37,325 nucleotides of DNA from BOKV01 sp041739225 (GCA_041739225.1 JBGSOG010000015.1:1-37325); one strand, 5' to 3'. Positions 14,356-22,976 are shown, counted from the first letter of the stretch. The notes: generated from the sequence alone by a model not told the origin. Numbers and translations are program-made.

Positions 14356-15792
14356 TCAAACAAAAAACAGCAGCGTGACCAGCGCAAAGCAGGGCAGCAG
14401 GAATGTACCTGACCACAACATGTAGCCAAAGAAGCTGGGCATCTTGATGCCCTTTTCCTCGGCAATTGCTTTCACCATGAAATTCGGCGCGTTGCCGATG
14501 TAGGTGTTGGCACCCATGAAGACTGCACCGGCGGAAATGGCCGCAAGGGTGGTGGCGAGCGGCCCCATCAATTGTTGTGCATCGCCCCCAGCAGTGTTGA
14601 AAAACACCAGATATGTCGGCGCATTGTCGAGAAAACTGGAAAGCAAACCGGTCAGCCAGAAATACATCATGTTGTCCGGCTGGCCGTTGGGGCCTGTCAC
14701 CAGATCAACCACCGCTCCCAATGCACCGCTGGTGCCGGCCTTCAGGATGGCAATGGCCGGAATGATGGTGACGAAAATGCCGATAAACAGCTTGGCGACC
14801 TCCATTATGGGTCCCCAGGAAAAATGATTGCCCTGGCGAACATGCTTCGGGGTAATGCGAAGGGAAACCAAAGCAATCGCAACTAGCAGACCGTCGCGCA
14901 GCAGGTTCTGCAATTCAACGACAATGCCGAACACGGAAAACTCGATCCCCGGTTTCCAGATGCCGCTCATCAATACAACGAGCATAATGGCTCCCAGCAA
15001 CACAACATTGTTCCAGCCTTCGATCCGCAGCCGCGAGTCCGGCGTCGGGTCCGGCTTTGGCGGGTAGTGCTCGTCGATGTGGAAAAGGTACCAGTCAAGA
15101 GCAAAGAACGTTGCCAGCAAGATCGCAGTTACCATCAGCATCGGCTGCCAAAGGTGGACTGTCGGCCAGAAAAAATCCACGCCTTTGAGAAAACCCAGGA
15201 AAAGCGGCGGATCACCCAGCGGCGTCAGGGAGCCGCCAATGTTGGCAACAAGGAAGATGAAAAAAACAATGACATGCGCATTGTGCAGACGGTTGTCGTT
15301 GGCCCGAATAATCGGGCGGATCAGGAGCATGGCAGCGCCAGTGGTTCCGGCAATCGAGGCAAATCCGGTGCCGACAGCCAGAATGGTCGTATTTAGTGCT
15401 GGCGAACCGTGGAGGTTGCCTTTCAGCAGTATGCCACCGGCAACGGTGAACAACGCAAAAAGCAGGATCAGGAAAGGAATGTATTCCAGCAGGATGGTGT
15501 GCAGCAATTCGTAAAGGGTAAGGGCGGGACCGAACAAATAGATGCACGGAAGAACAAAGGCCAAAGCCCAACCGGCGGTGATTTTGCCAAAATGGTGGTG
15601 CCAGACATCGGGTGCAAGCAGCGGGAAAATGGCTATCGACAGCAACAGACCAACAAACGGCATGCACCACAAAAGGCTGAGATCGGTGCCCGGAAGGTGT
15701 GCAGTTTCTGCAGCAAAGGCAGGATTGGCCGCAGAAAACACCAATGGGAGGAGAGCAGAGACCGTGATCAAAAATCTGCGAGAAATTGACAT
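14356..15792 (-). CDS. Sodium:proton antiporter, NhaD / citrate-transporter-like superfamily
   Basis: This 478-residue polytopic membrane protein is about 12 hydrophobic segments long and belongs to the ion-transporter superfamily that includes NhaD and ArsB-like pumps. Distinctive pieces are LLAPDVWHHHFGKI, GTGFASIAGTTGAAMLLIRPIIRANDNR with VANIGGSLTPLGDPPLFLGFLKG (first re-entrant half), and the second-half counterpart SSFLDNAPTYLVFFN and GANTYIGNAPNFMVKAIAEEKG. The N-terminus has a hydrophobic signal-like segment ending AFA before ETAHLPG, as I recall for several alphaproteobacterial members. The probable role is Na+/H+ exchange for pH and sodium balance. The start at 15792 (MSISRRF) is chosen because the signal-like segment begins there; upstream in-frame codons are poor in hydrophobics. 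Confidence 0.85.
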   Translation of the reverse strand: MSISRRFLITVSALLPLVFSAANPAFAAETAHLPGTDLSLLWCMPFVGLLLSIAIFPLLAPDVWHHHFGKITAGWALAFVLPCIYLFGPALTLYELLHTILLEYIPFLILLFALFTVAGGILLKGNLHGSPALNTTILAVGTGFASIAGTTGAAMLLIRPIIRANDNRLHNAHVIVFFIFLVANIGGSLTPLGDPPLFLGFLKGVDFFWPTVHLWQPMLMVTAILLATFFALDWYLFHIDEHYPPKPDPTPDSRLRIEGWNNVVLLGAIMLVVLMSGIWKPGIEFSVFGIVVELQNLLRDGLLVAIALVSLRITPKHVRQGNHFSWGPIMEVAKLFIGIFVTIIPAIAILKAGTSGALGAVVDLVTGPNGQPDNMMYFWLTGLLSSFLDNAPTYLVFFNTAGGDAQQLMGPLATTLAAISAGAVFMGANTYIGNAPNFMVKAIAEEKGIKMPSFFGYMLWSGTFLLPCFALVTLLFFV

Positions 15793-15936
15793 GACCGATC
15801 CCAAGCCACCAGAAGCACTGCACATGTTGTTTGCAGGGAGCGAACACGGGTGCAAGGGGCAACCACAATAAAAACGCGCACCGGGAACGTTTTCAACGCG
15901 AAAACGTTCAGGCGACGCCCACGCAGGCTGCGTAAA

Positions 15937-16845
15937 TCAGTACTGCCAGAGCCTGGCCTTGGCGATCAGGAAGTCGCGGAAAACCTTCAATCGTGCAGAC
16001 GAGCGCATGGCTTCGGGATAGCAGAAATACGTGTCAAAGGATGGCACTTCAACGTGCTGGATCAGCTTCACCAACTGGTGCCGCTCTTCAACAATATAGG
16101 CTGGCAGAACAGCAATGCCCGCGCCTGATTCCACAACCTTGCGCAGCGCCATCAAATTGTTGACCGAGAAAACCGGAACCCGTGGCTGTGATGCCGGGCG
16201 ACCGGCACTTTCCAGCCAGTTCATTTCGGACAAATAGGGTGGCAGGTTTTCGCCAAAGGTCAAAATGCGGTGGTTGTCGAGATCCTCTATGCGGGTTGGC
16301 TGGCCATGCTGTTCCACATATGCCGGCGATGCGTAGATGTTGAAATGAACGGTGAACAAACGGCGCTGAATGAGATCACTTTGGTGGGGCTGGCGAAACC
16401 TTATGGCGCAGTCTGCCTGGCGGGTTGCCAGGTCCAGTTCCTCGTTTTCCAGGATCAGTTCCAGCTGCACATCGGGATACAGCTCAAGAAATTCGTGCAA
16501 CCGCGATGGCAACCAGCCCGTGCCAAGGCCAACGGTTGTCGTTACCCGCAGCTTGCCCTCGGGCCGCTCGGTTGAATCAGTCAGCTGCGCCTTGACGGCG
16601 TCCAGTTTCAACAAAACATCGTGCGCGGTCTGGAACAGGGTTTCGCCCTGTTCCGTCATGACCAGACCGCGCGCATGGCGGTGAAACAGCGGCACGCCGA
16701 GGTCAAGCTCAAGTGAACTGACCTGACGTGAAATCGCCGACTGAGACAGGTTCAAGGTGTTGGCCGCGTGGGTGAAACTGCCAGCCTGAGCGACTGCGTG
16801 AAAGATCCGCAGCTTGTCCCAGTCCATGCTGTTGCTCGTCACCAC
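15937..16845 (-). CDS. lsrB: LysR-family regulator, LsrB/VtlR-like
   Basis: This 302-residue LysR regulator has its winged-helix domain at about 8-66 (KLRIFHAVAQAGSFTHAANTL, then SQSAISRQVSSLE) and the effector domain from about 95. It matches what I recall of LsrB (Sinorhizobium, Agrobacterium) and VtlR (Brucella): MDWDKLRIFHAV at the start, HRHARGLVMTEQG, RVTTTVGLG and DLIQRRLFTVHF. Those genes also lie directly after trxB, as here (11 bases after its stop). LsrB/VtlR control oxidative-stress, envelope and sRNA genes. Two cysteines are present, at 146 and 275 when counted from the GTG start; LsrB orthologues are reported to have more redox cysteines. The start is ambiguous: GTG at 16845, GTG at 16842 or ATG at 16827. 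Confidence 0.85.
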   Translation of the reverse strand: MVTSNSMDWDKLRIFHAVAQAGSFTHAANTLNLSQSAISRQVSSLELDLGVPLFHRHARGLVMTEQGETLFQTAHDVLLKLDAVKAQLTDSTERPEGKLRVTTTVGLGTGWLPSRLHEFLELYPDVQLELILENEELDLATRQADCAIRFRQPHQSDLIQRRLFTVHFNIYASPAYVEQHGQPTRIEDLDNHRILTFGENLPPYLSEMNWLESAGRPASQPRVPVFSVNNLMALRKVVESGAGIAVLPAYIVEERHQLVKLIQHVEVPSFDTYFCYPEAMRSSARLKVFRDFLIAKARLWQY

Positions 16846-16856
16846 CGCGAGATTCC

Positions 16857-17822
16857 CTATTCTGCTGCCAGTTGCATCGCGCCATGTCCGGCAATGTATT
16901 TTTCAGCTTCAAGTGCAGCCATGCAGCCCATGCCTGCGGCCGTGACTGCCTGGCGATATACGTCATCGGTGATGTCGCCGGCAGCAAAGACCCCGGGAAC
17001 TTCGGTTGCCGTAGAGTCTGGCGCAGTCCACAAATAGCCTGAGGGACGTTTTTTCAGCTTGCCATCGAAAAGTTCGGTTTGCGGCGCGTGACCAATGGCA
17101 ATGAAAACGCCGTCTACCTTGCGTTCGGTAATTTTGCCGGTTTTGGCGTGGCGCAGGCGAATTCCGGTAACTGCGGCGGGAACCGTGTCCGTGCCGGTGA
17201 TTTCCTCGACCTGATGATCCCAGACAATCTCGACATTTGCCTTGGCAAACAAGCGCTCCTGCAAGATGCGCTCCGCCTTGAACGAATCGCGGCGGTGCAC
17301 AACTGTTACTTTGGAAGCGATGTTGGAAAGATACAGTGCTTCCTCGACTGCTGAATTACCGCCGCCAACAACCACGACTTCCTTTGCGCGGTAAAAGAAT
17401 CCATCGCAGGTCGCACAAGCTGAAACGCCAAATCCCTGAAATTTTTGTTCACTTGGAATGCCGAGCCATTTGGCCTTGGCACCTGTGCAGATGATCAGAG
17501 TGTCGCATGTGTGAACAGCGCCGGAATCGCAACGAATGCGGAAAGGCCGGGAAGCGATGTCCGCTTCCACAACCAGATCGTTGACAATGTTGGCGCCGAC
17601 ATGGACCGCCTGTTTCAACATCTGCTCCATCAACCATGGACCCATCACCGGATCGGCAAAGCCGGGGTAGTTTTCGACGTCGGTGGTGATCATCAATTGG
17701 CCGCCTTGTTCCATGCCGGCAATCAGGGTTGGCTTGAGCATGGCTCTGGCAGCATAAATGGCTGCGGTATAACCTGCAGGGCCGGAGCCGATGATGAGAA
17801 CAGGTGAGTGTGTGGCAGACAT
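16857..17822 (-). CDS. trxB: Thioredoxin-disulfide reductase
   Basis: This 321-residue flavoenzyme reduces thioredoxin with NADPH in the cytoplasm. It shows the FAD-binding GSGPAGYTAAIYAARA (about 13-28), the redox-active C136-A-T-C139 motif in SACATCDG, the NADPH-binding VVVGGGNSAVEEALYL with the HRRDSFKAE motif, and the second FAD motif GVFAAGDITDDVYRQAVTAAG. Length is standard. The ATG at 17822 begins the conserved MSATHSPVLIIG start and has GGGGCAAAAG upstream; an earlier in-frame start would add 23 unrelated residues. The LysR regulator follows within 11 bases, probably as one transcript. Confidence 0.96.
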   Translation of the reverse strand: MSATHSPVLIIGSGPAGYTAAIYAARAMLKPTLIAGMEQGGQLMITTDVENYPGFADPVMGPWLMEQMLKQAVHVGANIVNDLVVEADIASRPFRIRCDSGAVHTCDTLIICTGAKAKWLGIPSEQKFQGFGVSACATCDGFFYRAKEVVVVGGGNSAVEEALYLSNIASKVTVVHRRDSFKAERILQERLFAKANVEIVWDHQVEEITGTDTVPAAVTGIRLRHAKTGKITERKVDGVFIAIGHAPQTELFDGKLKKRPSGYLWTAPDSTATEVPGVFAAGDITDDVYRQAVTAAGMGCMAALEAEKYIAGHGAMQLAAE

Positions 17823-18060
17823 GTCTTTTGCCCCGTGACAAGGCGAAATTTCGCCATTGGTTGATTTGATGTTCGACGCAAAGATAACCATTCACGCTAC
17901 GGCATTTCAAGCAATGCGACAGAGGCAACAATGTCAGCTTGCCTGTGCCTTGCAAGGCAGACCGTGTCGTTTCGGGCACACATTGCATCAGGCTTTGTCG
18001 CACAACTGATACAAGGCCTGTAAGCTTGGGTACAACGGTGCTACAGGGCAATTTACGTAA

Positions 18061-18894
18061 ATGCACCATGAGCATGTTTTTGTGATGAACCAGATTGCAG
18101 CGAGCGACAGGGTCCCTGCGACCATTGTTTGCATCAAGTGGGGAAACAAATTCCCGGCCTATTATGTCAACCGGCTGTATGCCGGTGTCAAACGGTTCAT
18201 GGACCGACCGTTCCGCTTTGTGTGCTACACGGAAAACCCGGTCGGCATCCGCGCCGAGGTGGAGGTATTCGAGCTTCCAGTCGTACCATTTGAAAGTCGA
18301 ATGGTGGAAGCCATGACCACTGGCAAACGGCGCGGCGCCTGGCGCAAGGTAACGATCTTGCAGCCGGGTGAGGCCGGTTTGTCCGGGCCGTGCATGGTGA
18401 TGGATCTTGATGTGGTGGTAAGCGGACCGCTGGGGCCTTTGTTTGATCATGTGCCGGGCAAAATCTGCATGGGCCGCGACTGGCTGGAGCGCCGCCGCGG
18501 AAACATTGGTGGCCATGGCTCCGTATATCGGTTTGACCCGGCGCTGCACCCGTTTCTGCTTGGGGACTTTGCCTCCAACATTGAAGCGGCGCTCAAGTGG
18601 AAGGGCGAACAAAGATACATTTCAATGACGGCGCACAGCCATGGGGTTCTGGAATATTTCCCCGATGGCTGGATTTGTTCCTACAAGCGGCAGGCCATTG
18701 CATGGCCGCCGCTGAACTTCTTCTCGGTGCCACGCCTGCCAGATGACTGCCGTGTGATGTGCTTCCATGGCACGCCGAAAATGGAAGAGGCGCTGACAGG
18801 TGATTGCCCGAAATGGCAGTACCGAACCAGGCCGGCACCCTGGCTGCGCGAGCTTTGGCTCGATGAGGGCGAAAAGGATTGGCTGCCGGTTTAG
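18061..18894 (+). CDS. Putative GT-A glycosyltransferase with DxD motif
   Basis: This 277-residue cytosolic protein has the features of a nucleotide-sugar-dependent transferase. IVCIKWGNKFPAYYVNRLYAGVKR (about 22-45) and FRFVCYTEN (51-59) resemble GT8-like openings. MVMDLDVVV contains a D-L-D metal/nucleotide-binding motif at 115-117. A C-terminal VMCFHGTPKMEEA segment has the conserved HG(T)PK ending seen in such enzymes. The acceptor and donor are unknown. It lies beside the pseudaminic-acid genes and converges with the KpsS-like transferase, whose stop codon overlaps its own (18891-18894). The start is uncertain: ATG at 18061 has no strong ribosome binding site, and ATG at 18085 (MNQIAAS) is an alternative. 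Confidence 0.72.
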   Translation: MHHEHVFVMNQIAASDRVPATIVCIKWGNKFPAYYVNRLYAGVKRFMDRPFRFVCYTENPVGIRAEVEVFELPVVPFESRMVEAMTTGKRRGAWRKVTILQPGEAGLSGPCMVMDLDVVVSGPLGPLFDHVPGKICMGRDWLERRRGNIGGHGSVYRFDPALHPFLLGDFASNIEAALKWKGEQRYISMTAHSHGVLEYFPDGWICSYKRQAIAWPPLNFFSVPRLPDDCRVMCFHGTPKMEEALTGDCPKWQYRTRPAPWLRELWLDEGEKDWLPV

Positions 18895-20261
18895 GGAAGG
18901 GCTCTGTCCAGATAAGCCCGGAATGATTTGGCCACTTGCACGGCGTTTTTTGCCGGGTCAAAATCCTGAACAATGGGAATGTAGTCGCGGTCAGTTACTC
19001 CATACCATGCAATTCGACTGATTTTTTCAACGCCTTGTGCCATCAATTCGGCATCAAACCGGAAAGTCTCAACGTCGTTCCAAGTGGCATTGCCGATCTG
19101 AAATGCCCCCGGAAGCGATGACCAAAAGACATGACCGAACGCCAGCGCCGGGCGGCCAAACCGCAATGCTTCCCATCCGGCCGTGCCGGTAATGGTTGCT
19201 GTGAGCTCTGCTCGTTTGACAAGTTCGAGGCTGCTGACTGAATCATCGGTCATCATCAGATTTGGTATTGCAGCCATGCGTTGCCAAAACAGGCGGCTGC
19301 GCACCAGGCCGGTCTGTTTGGGGTTTTCCTTGACCACAATCGGAATTTCAGGCGGAACAAAGCTGCGAAGCCTTTGCAATGCGAGCATCTGGTTGGCCCA
19401 GGCGCCGCCCATGATGTCGGTGTTCATTTCCGGCTGAAGATGCAGTGGAAAGAAAACAAACCGCTCAGGGAGTTTCTCCAAAGGCACAGGCGGAGCCAGT
19501 CGGCGGTTGCGGGAGAGCGCGATGCCCTGGGCGCTGTTGCGGAGTTCATCAAGAATGCGGTTGATGCGCCATTCGCCGCCATCACCCAATAGCAGGAATG
19601 GCCAGGCAAGAAGCCGCGCTGAAAACTCGGCAAATTTCAGGACTGAACGGCGGACTTTTGCTCCCGGCGAATTGATGCGGTTCATGTAAAACGGCATGGA
19701 CCGGGGCGGTGAAATGTCGATCGGCTTGGCCTCGTCAAGCACGGCACTTTCGAACCTGCCCATGTCCTCCCAATGTGAAAGCAGGAGCATCATGTTCGGC
19801 CATTGGCTCTGGAAGCTGAGCACAGAAGGTATCGCGCACACCTGGGCCCAGGCGAAAAGTGCCACGGTTGCGCAGCGGTGCGGGTAATTCACAAAGAGCA
19901 GACAGTCGGGCTGGTGCTTTTCGATGAGGTCGCGGGCCTGCTCAAGCGCTGTCATGAACAGCATGTCGTAGTCGGTCCAATCGTTCAGCAACGCGCTGGA
20001 ATTGGCGTAGCGATCGGCGCAGCGGATAAAATAGTCGAGGTATTTTTCACGCGCAGCCTGCCATTTTTCCGTTGGAATGGAGCGAGGCTCGGACTTTGGC
20101 ATTTCATAGCGAACATAGCTGCGTGCAGCGATGAACTGGCAGCCGGGCAGGGACGAGGCTGGTTCGCTGCCTATGTGGCAAACGGGTTCAAGGCCTTCAC
20201 CGGCGAACGCTGCCAGTTGTTGCTCGTTGAAGCCGACCATGATTGCACGCCGGTTTTTCAT
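18891..20261 (-). CDS. KpsS-like capsule/nonulosonate glycosyltransferase
   Basis: This 456-residue protein resembles capsular-polysaccharide (KpsS/KpsC-type, Kdo-transferase fold) enzymes. Its central block FVFFPLHLQPEMNTDIMGG (about 280-300), followed by VPPEIPIVVKENPKQ, matches the family's F-P-L-H-x-Q-P-E ... P-I-V-K-E-x-P pattern. The later TGTAGWEALRFGRPALAFG (about 365-385) is the conserved G-T-x-G-x-E-A-L-x-x-G-x-P-x-x-x-x-G segment that binds the donor nucleotide in related GT-B enzymes. Its ATG overlaps the pseF stop (ATGA at 20258-20261), so it is translationally coupled to the enzyme making the CMP-sugar. It is therefore the best candidate in the window for transferring that sugar. 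No Maf-type flagellin transferase is seen here. Specificity is inference. Confidence 0.78.
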   Translation of the reverse strand: MKNRRAIMVGFNEQQLAAFAGEGLEPVCHIGSEPASSLPGCQFIAARSYVRYEMPKSEPRSIPTEKWQAAREKYLDYFIRCADRYANSSALLNDWTDYDMLFMTALEQARDLIEKHQPDCLLFVNYPHRCATVALFAWAQVCAIPSVLSFQSQWPNMMLLLSHWEDMGRFESAVLDEAKPIDISPPRSMPFYMNRINSPGAKVRRSVLKFAEFSARLLAWPFLLLGDGGEWRINRILDELRNSAQGIALSRNRRLAPPVPLEKLPERFVFFPLHLQPEMNTDIMGGAWANQMLALQRLRSFVPPEIPIVVKENPKQTGLVRSRLFWQRMAAIPNLMMTDDSVSSLELVKRAELTATITGTAGWEALRFGRPALAFGHVFWSSLPGAFQIGNATWNDVETFRFDAELMAQGVEKISRIAWYGVTDRDYIPIVQDFDPAKNAVQVAKSFRAYLDRALP

Positions 20262-20983
20262 GATTTGGCATTCCCCGCCTGCGCTGCCCGAAGTTCAAAC
20301 AGCATTTGCGCAAACTCAAAATCTTCCGGCGTGTCGATATCGATGGCTCTGGTTCGCTCGATGTGGTGACCGAAAGTGCGTCCGGCTAGGATGCGCCCGG
20401 ACTTGAGGAAAGACGCCAGGTCGAGCATGTAAAACATTCCGGCATCGTGAACATGGACGGGCAGGTCCTGGCTGCGGGTGAGTTCATATTGCGGGAAGAC
20501 CCAGGAAAGCGAGCCATCCTGACCTTTGCCCAATGCCCGCAACGGAGCGAAATCATAGTCGGTGACCGAAAGAACGCAATCGGCACCATGGTCGATGAGC
20601 AATTGCCTTGAGGCGATGAAATCCTGCGGCAAAACAAAAGGGGCTGTCGCGTACAGGCAACACACGATTTTTCGCCGGGCTTCGCCGCTTTGCTCAATCG
20701 CATCCTTCAAGGCATCGGCAGTGGTGGCAAAATCATTTGAAAGATCCGCGCCACGTACAAAAGGCGTTTCCGCCCCGTGTTCGCGCGATACAGCGGCGAT
20801 GTCAGCGTCGTCCGTGGACACAATCACCCGGGCGAAGCATTTGCTTTCCCGTGCTGCGCGAATGGAATGGGCGATTAGTGGCATGCCGCCGAGCTGGCGG
20901 ATGTTTTTGCCCGGAATGCGTTTAGAGCCGCCGCGAGCTGGGATGATGCAGACCGCATCGCGACTGGCCAGTGCGTCAGCCAA
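20258..20983 (-). CDS. pseF: Pseudaminic acid cytidylyltransferase
   Basis: This 241-residue NeuA/PseF-family enzyme activates a nonulosonic acid with CTP to the CMP-sugar. The N-terminal IIPARGGSKRIPGKNI (about 13-28) is the CTP-binding signature, STDDADIA follows near 56-63, and the C-terminal DIDTPEDFEFAQML is the family's metal-binding end. The length and the FVRGADLSNDFATTADAL stretch fit PseF rather than the longer sialic-acid NeuA. The start overlaps the pseI stop by 8 bases (20976-20983), so the gene is in the pseI operon. The donor is presumed to be pseudaminic acid because the operon has PseH and PseI; legionaminic acid is less likely. Confidence 0.9.
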   Translation of the reverse strand: MADALASRDAVCIIPARGGSKRIPGKNIRQLGGMPLIAHSIRAARESKCFARVIVSTDDADIAAVSREHGAETPFVRGADLSNDFATTADALKDAIEQSGEARRKIVCCLYATAPFVLPQDFIASRQLLIDHGADCVLSVTDYDFAPLRALGKGQDGSLSWVFPQYELTRSQDLPVHVHDAGMFYMLDLASFLKSGRILAGRTFGHHIERTRAIDIDTPEDFEFAQMLFELRAAQAGNAKS

Positions 20984-22022
20984 GATCTGCCTCGGTCAAT
21001 GGTGAGCCCGCTTCAATGTCGCGGGCGGCAACCCGACCAAGCACTTCGTCGTAACGTTCTGGCGAAAGCCCGTTGCCCGGGCGAATGCGGCGCAGTTTTT
21101 CCGATCTGAATGCTTCGCCCTTGCGCATCGCCTCGACGACCCAGATTGAACGGCGAAATTTGAGATTGCCAGTCTCAAAATCCGTGCGCCGTACGCCGCC
21201 TCCGCCAAGGGCTGAAAATGCGTCGGCGCTGTCGCGAACCAGCGCCTGCAATTCCGGGGGCTCCATCGAAAAGTCTGCATCGGGTCCGCCATCGGCGCGG
21301 GCGAGGGTAAAGTGCTTTTCAATAAGGCAGGCACCCAGGGCAATTGCGGCAATGGCTGCGGTGTTGCCCATGGTGTGATCGGACAAGCCGACAAGCGCGC
21401 CGAACTCTTTTGCAAGATCCGGGATAGCGCGCAGGTTTGCCTCGCCAACCGGGGTTGGATAACCGGAGATACAATGCAGAAGCACAATCTCGCCTGAGCC
21501 ATGCTTGCGTGCGGTATCGAGCGAACGGGCAATTTCGTCACGATTTCCCATGCCGGTGGAAATGATCATTGGCTTGCCGGTTTCGGCAATGCGCCGCACC
21601 AATGGCAGGTCTGTCATTTCAAAAGAGGCAACCTTGTAAAACGGTGCGCCCACGCTTTCGAGCAAATCAACCGCTGTTTCGTCAAATGGCGTGGAAATGC
21701 AGGTGACACCTACCGATTTGGCATGGGCAAACAGTTCGCCATGCCATTCATAAGGCGTGTGAGCCCATTCGTAGAGGTCCCAAAGTGTGTAACCGTCCCA
21801 CAAGCCACCCTTGATGCGAAATTCCGGTCTGTCGCTGCGTATGGTCATTGTCGCTGGCGTGTAGGTTTGCAGCTTTACGCCATGAGCGCCAGCTTTGGCA
21901 GCCTCGGTAATGATTGCCTTGGCCCGTTCGATGGAGCCGTTGTGGTTGCCCGACACTTCGGCGAGAACATAAGGCGCGCAGCCAGTACCGACCTTGGTGC
22001 CGTTGAGGGTGATGGTTGCCAT
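20976..22022 (-). CDS. pseI: Pseudaminic acid synthase
   Basis: This 348-residue NeuB-family enzyme condenses a 6-deoxy-diacetamido hexose with phosphoenolpyruvate to give pseudaminic acid. The TIM-barrel part shows AEVSGNHNGSIERA, VKLQTYTP, ISTPFDE, YKVASFE, ISTGM, LLHCISGYPTP, GLSDHTMG and IEKHFT (about 20-230), all metal- and PEP-binding segments of the family. A C-terminal SAF (antifreeze-like) domain covers about 280-348 (EKLRRIRPGNGLSP). The ATG at 22022 is preferred over the TTG at 22049 because AAAAGAG precedes it and the conserved start follows. It overlaps pseF downstream, and the small gene upstream ends 27 bases earlier. Confidence 0.92.
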   Translation of the reverse strand: MATITLNGTKVGTGCAPYVLAEVSGNHNGSIERAKAIITEAAKAGAHGVKLQTYTPATMTIRSDRPEFRIKGGLWDGYTLWDLYEWAHTPYEWHGELFAHAKSVGVTCISTPFDETAVDLLESVGAPFYKVASFEMTDLPLVRRIAETGKPMIISTGMGNRDEIARSLDTARKHGSGEIVLLHCISGYPTPVGEANLRAIPDLAKEFGALVGLSDHTMGNTAAIAAIALGACLIEKHFTLARADGGPDADFSMEPPELQALVRDSADAFSALGGGGVRRTDFETGNLKFRRSIWVVEAMRKGEAFRSEKLRRIRPGNGLSPERYDEVLGRVAARDIEAGSPLTEADLG

Positions 22023-22049
22023 TGGCAGACTCTTTTCGGTCGATTTCAA

Positions 22050-22253
22050 CTATTGCGACAGCTTCTTTGCCAGGTCGGAAATGTCGCCATCCATCTTGTA
22101 GATTTCGGCCATGATTGCTGCTGCATCCTTCGGGGCATGCCTGAAAGCAAGGCGCAGCAAATCCATCCAGTTCTTGTTGTTTTTGCCGCGGATTTTTTCG
22201 ATCTCGTCGATCAAAGCGAGATAATAGGCGGTGTCTTTCTGGGGTTCGCTCAT
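22050..22253 (-). CDS. Small conserved-looking protein in the pseudaminic-acid operon
   Basis: This 67-residue, mostly helical, soluble protein starts MSEPQKDTAYYLALIDEIEK. The core NNKNWMDLLRLAFRHAPKDA (about residues 25-44) looks conserved; I have a memory of similar short proteins or domains with the N-W-M-D-(L/I)-L-R pattern in nonulosonate clusters of other bacteria, without a function. Its start overlaps the pseH stop by four bases and its stop is 27 bases before the pseI ATG. It is therefore firmly embedded in the operon and very likely real. Possible roles are a small partner of PseH or PseI, or an assembly factor; nothing in the sequence decides this. Confidence 0.75.
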   Translation of the reverse strand: MSEPQKDTAYYLALIDEIEKIRGKNNKNWMDLLRLAFRHAPKDAAAIMAEIYKMDGDISDLAKKLSQ

Positions 22254-22807
22254 GCTTCTTTTCCTTGCAATGACGGCTTTGCCGCATGCCATTCTTCACG
22301 TGTCATACCGTAGAGAACAAGGTCGCGCCAAGCACCATCTTGAAATGCATGACGGCGCCGGCGGCCTTCTTCGACAAATCCAAATCGTTTGTGCAGGGCC
22401 AGACTGGCTTCATTGTGGCTGAGCACTCCCGCATTGATTTTCTGCAAACCAAAATCGTTGAACACGAAATCAAGCAAGGCACAAAGCATTTGCCGACCCA
22501 GGCCATGGCGGCGCATTTTTGGATCAACAAAAAAGCCCCACTCGGCGTGGCCGTTGTCACCATCGATCTGTGTCAGATTGGCTTGCCCGACAAGTTTGTC
22601 CTGGAAGAGGGCTGCGAACACTTTTGATTTTCTGTTGCCTTCAAGTGATTTCAGCCAGCGCGAATGCTCTTCCGGGCTGATTTCACCCTGCGAGATCATG
22701 AAGTGCCGGACTTCATCGTTGTTGCGCAAGTCCCGCATCGCTTCACGGACCTGTACCGATGCCTCGCACAAGTCGACCAGATTGATGGTACCTTTGGCTT
22801 CAGGCAT
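22250..22807 (-). CDS. pseH: UDP-4-amino-4,6-dideoxy-N-acetyl-beta-L-altrosamine N-acetyltransferase
   Basis: This 185-residue GNAT acetyltransferase adds the second acetyl group, at N-4, to the UDP-sugar during pseudaminic-acid synthesis. The acetyl-CoA-binding motif A is WGFFVDPKMRRHGLGRQML (R-x-x-G-x-G type, about 90-108). It is followed by N-x-A-S-x-x-L-H-x-(R/K)-F-G-F (NEASLALHKRFGF, about 132-144), which is typical of the RimJ/PseH group. The early IRHFM-like segment (VRHFMISQGEISPEEHSRWL) is the hallmark of PseH. It is the first gene of the minus-strand operon, divergent from pseC with about 169 bases between. Confidence 0.9.
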   Translation of the reverse strand: MPEAKGTINLVDLCEASVQVREAMRDLRNNDEVRHFMISQGEISPEEHSRWLKSLEGNRKSKVFAALFQDKLVGQANLTQIDGDNGHAEWGFFVDPKMRRHGLGRQMLCALLDFVFNDFGLQKINAGVLSHNEASLALHKRFGFVEEGRRRRHAFQDGAWRDLVLYGMTREEWHAAKPSLQGKEA

Positions 22808-22976
22808 TTGCCGATGTTGCCCCGTGGCTCTTTTGAGGCAACAGGTTCATTGCCAATTGTTGACGCAGATACAAATTATCAAGTGTCAGGTCAAACCTTC
22901 ACGAGGCAGCGTGCTCCCTCTTGCATGGCAGGGATTTTCTTGAAACAAGCGCCCGGTTGGCAAAAAAGGGTAATAA

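Noticed and set aside
17947..17968. TGCCTTGCAAGGCA palindrome upstream of trxB as an operator
   Set aside because: It is short, has no known regulator, and lies over 120 bases from either gene start; I could not support a role.
21501..22313. Plus-strand open frame of 270 codons
   Set aside because: It is antisense to pseI and the small companion gene, with no recognisable domain.
22815..22843. TGTTGCC-(15)-GGCAACA inverted repeat as a terminator
   Set aside because: There is no T-run, and it lies between two divergent starts, so termination makes no sense; a regulatory site is possible but unsupported.
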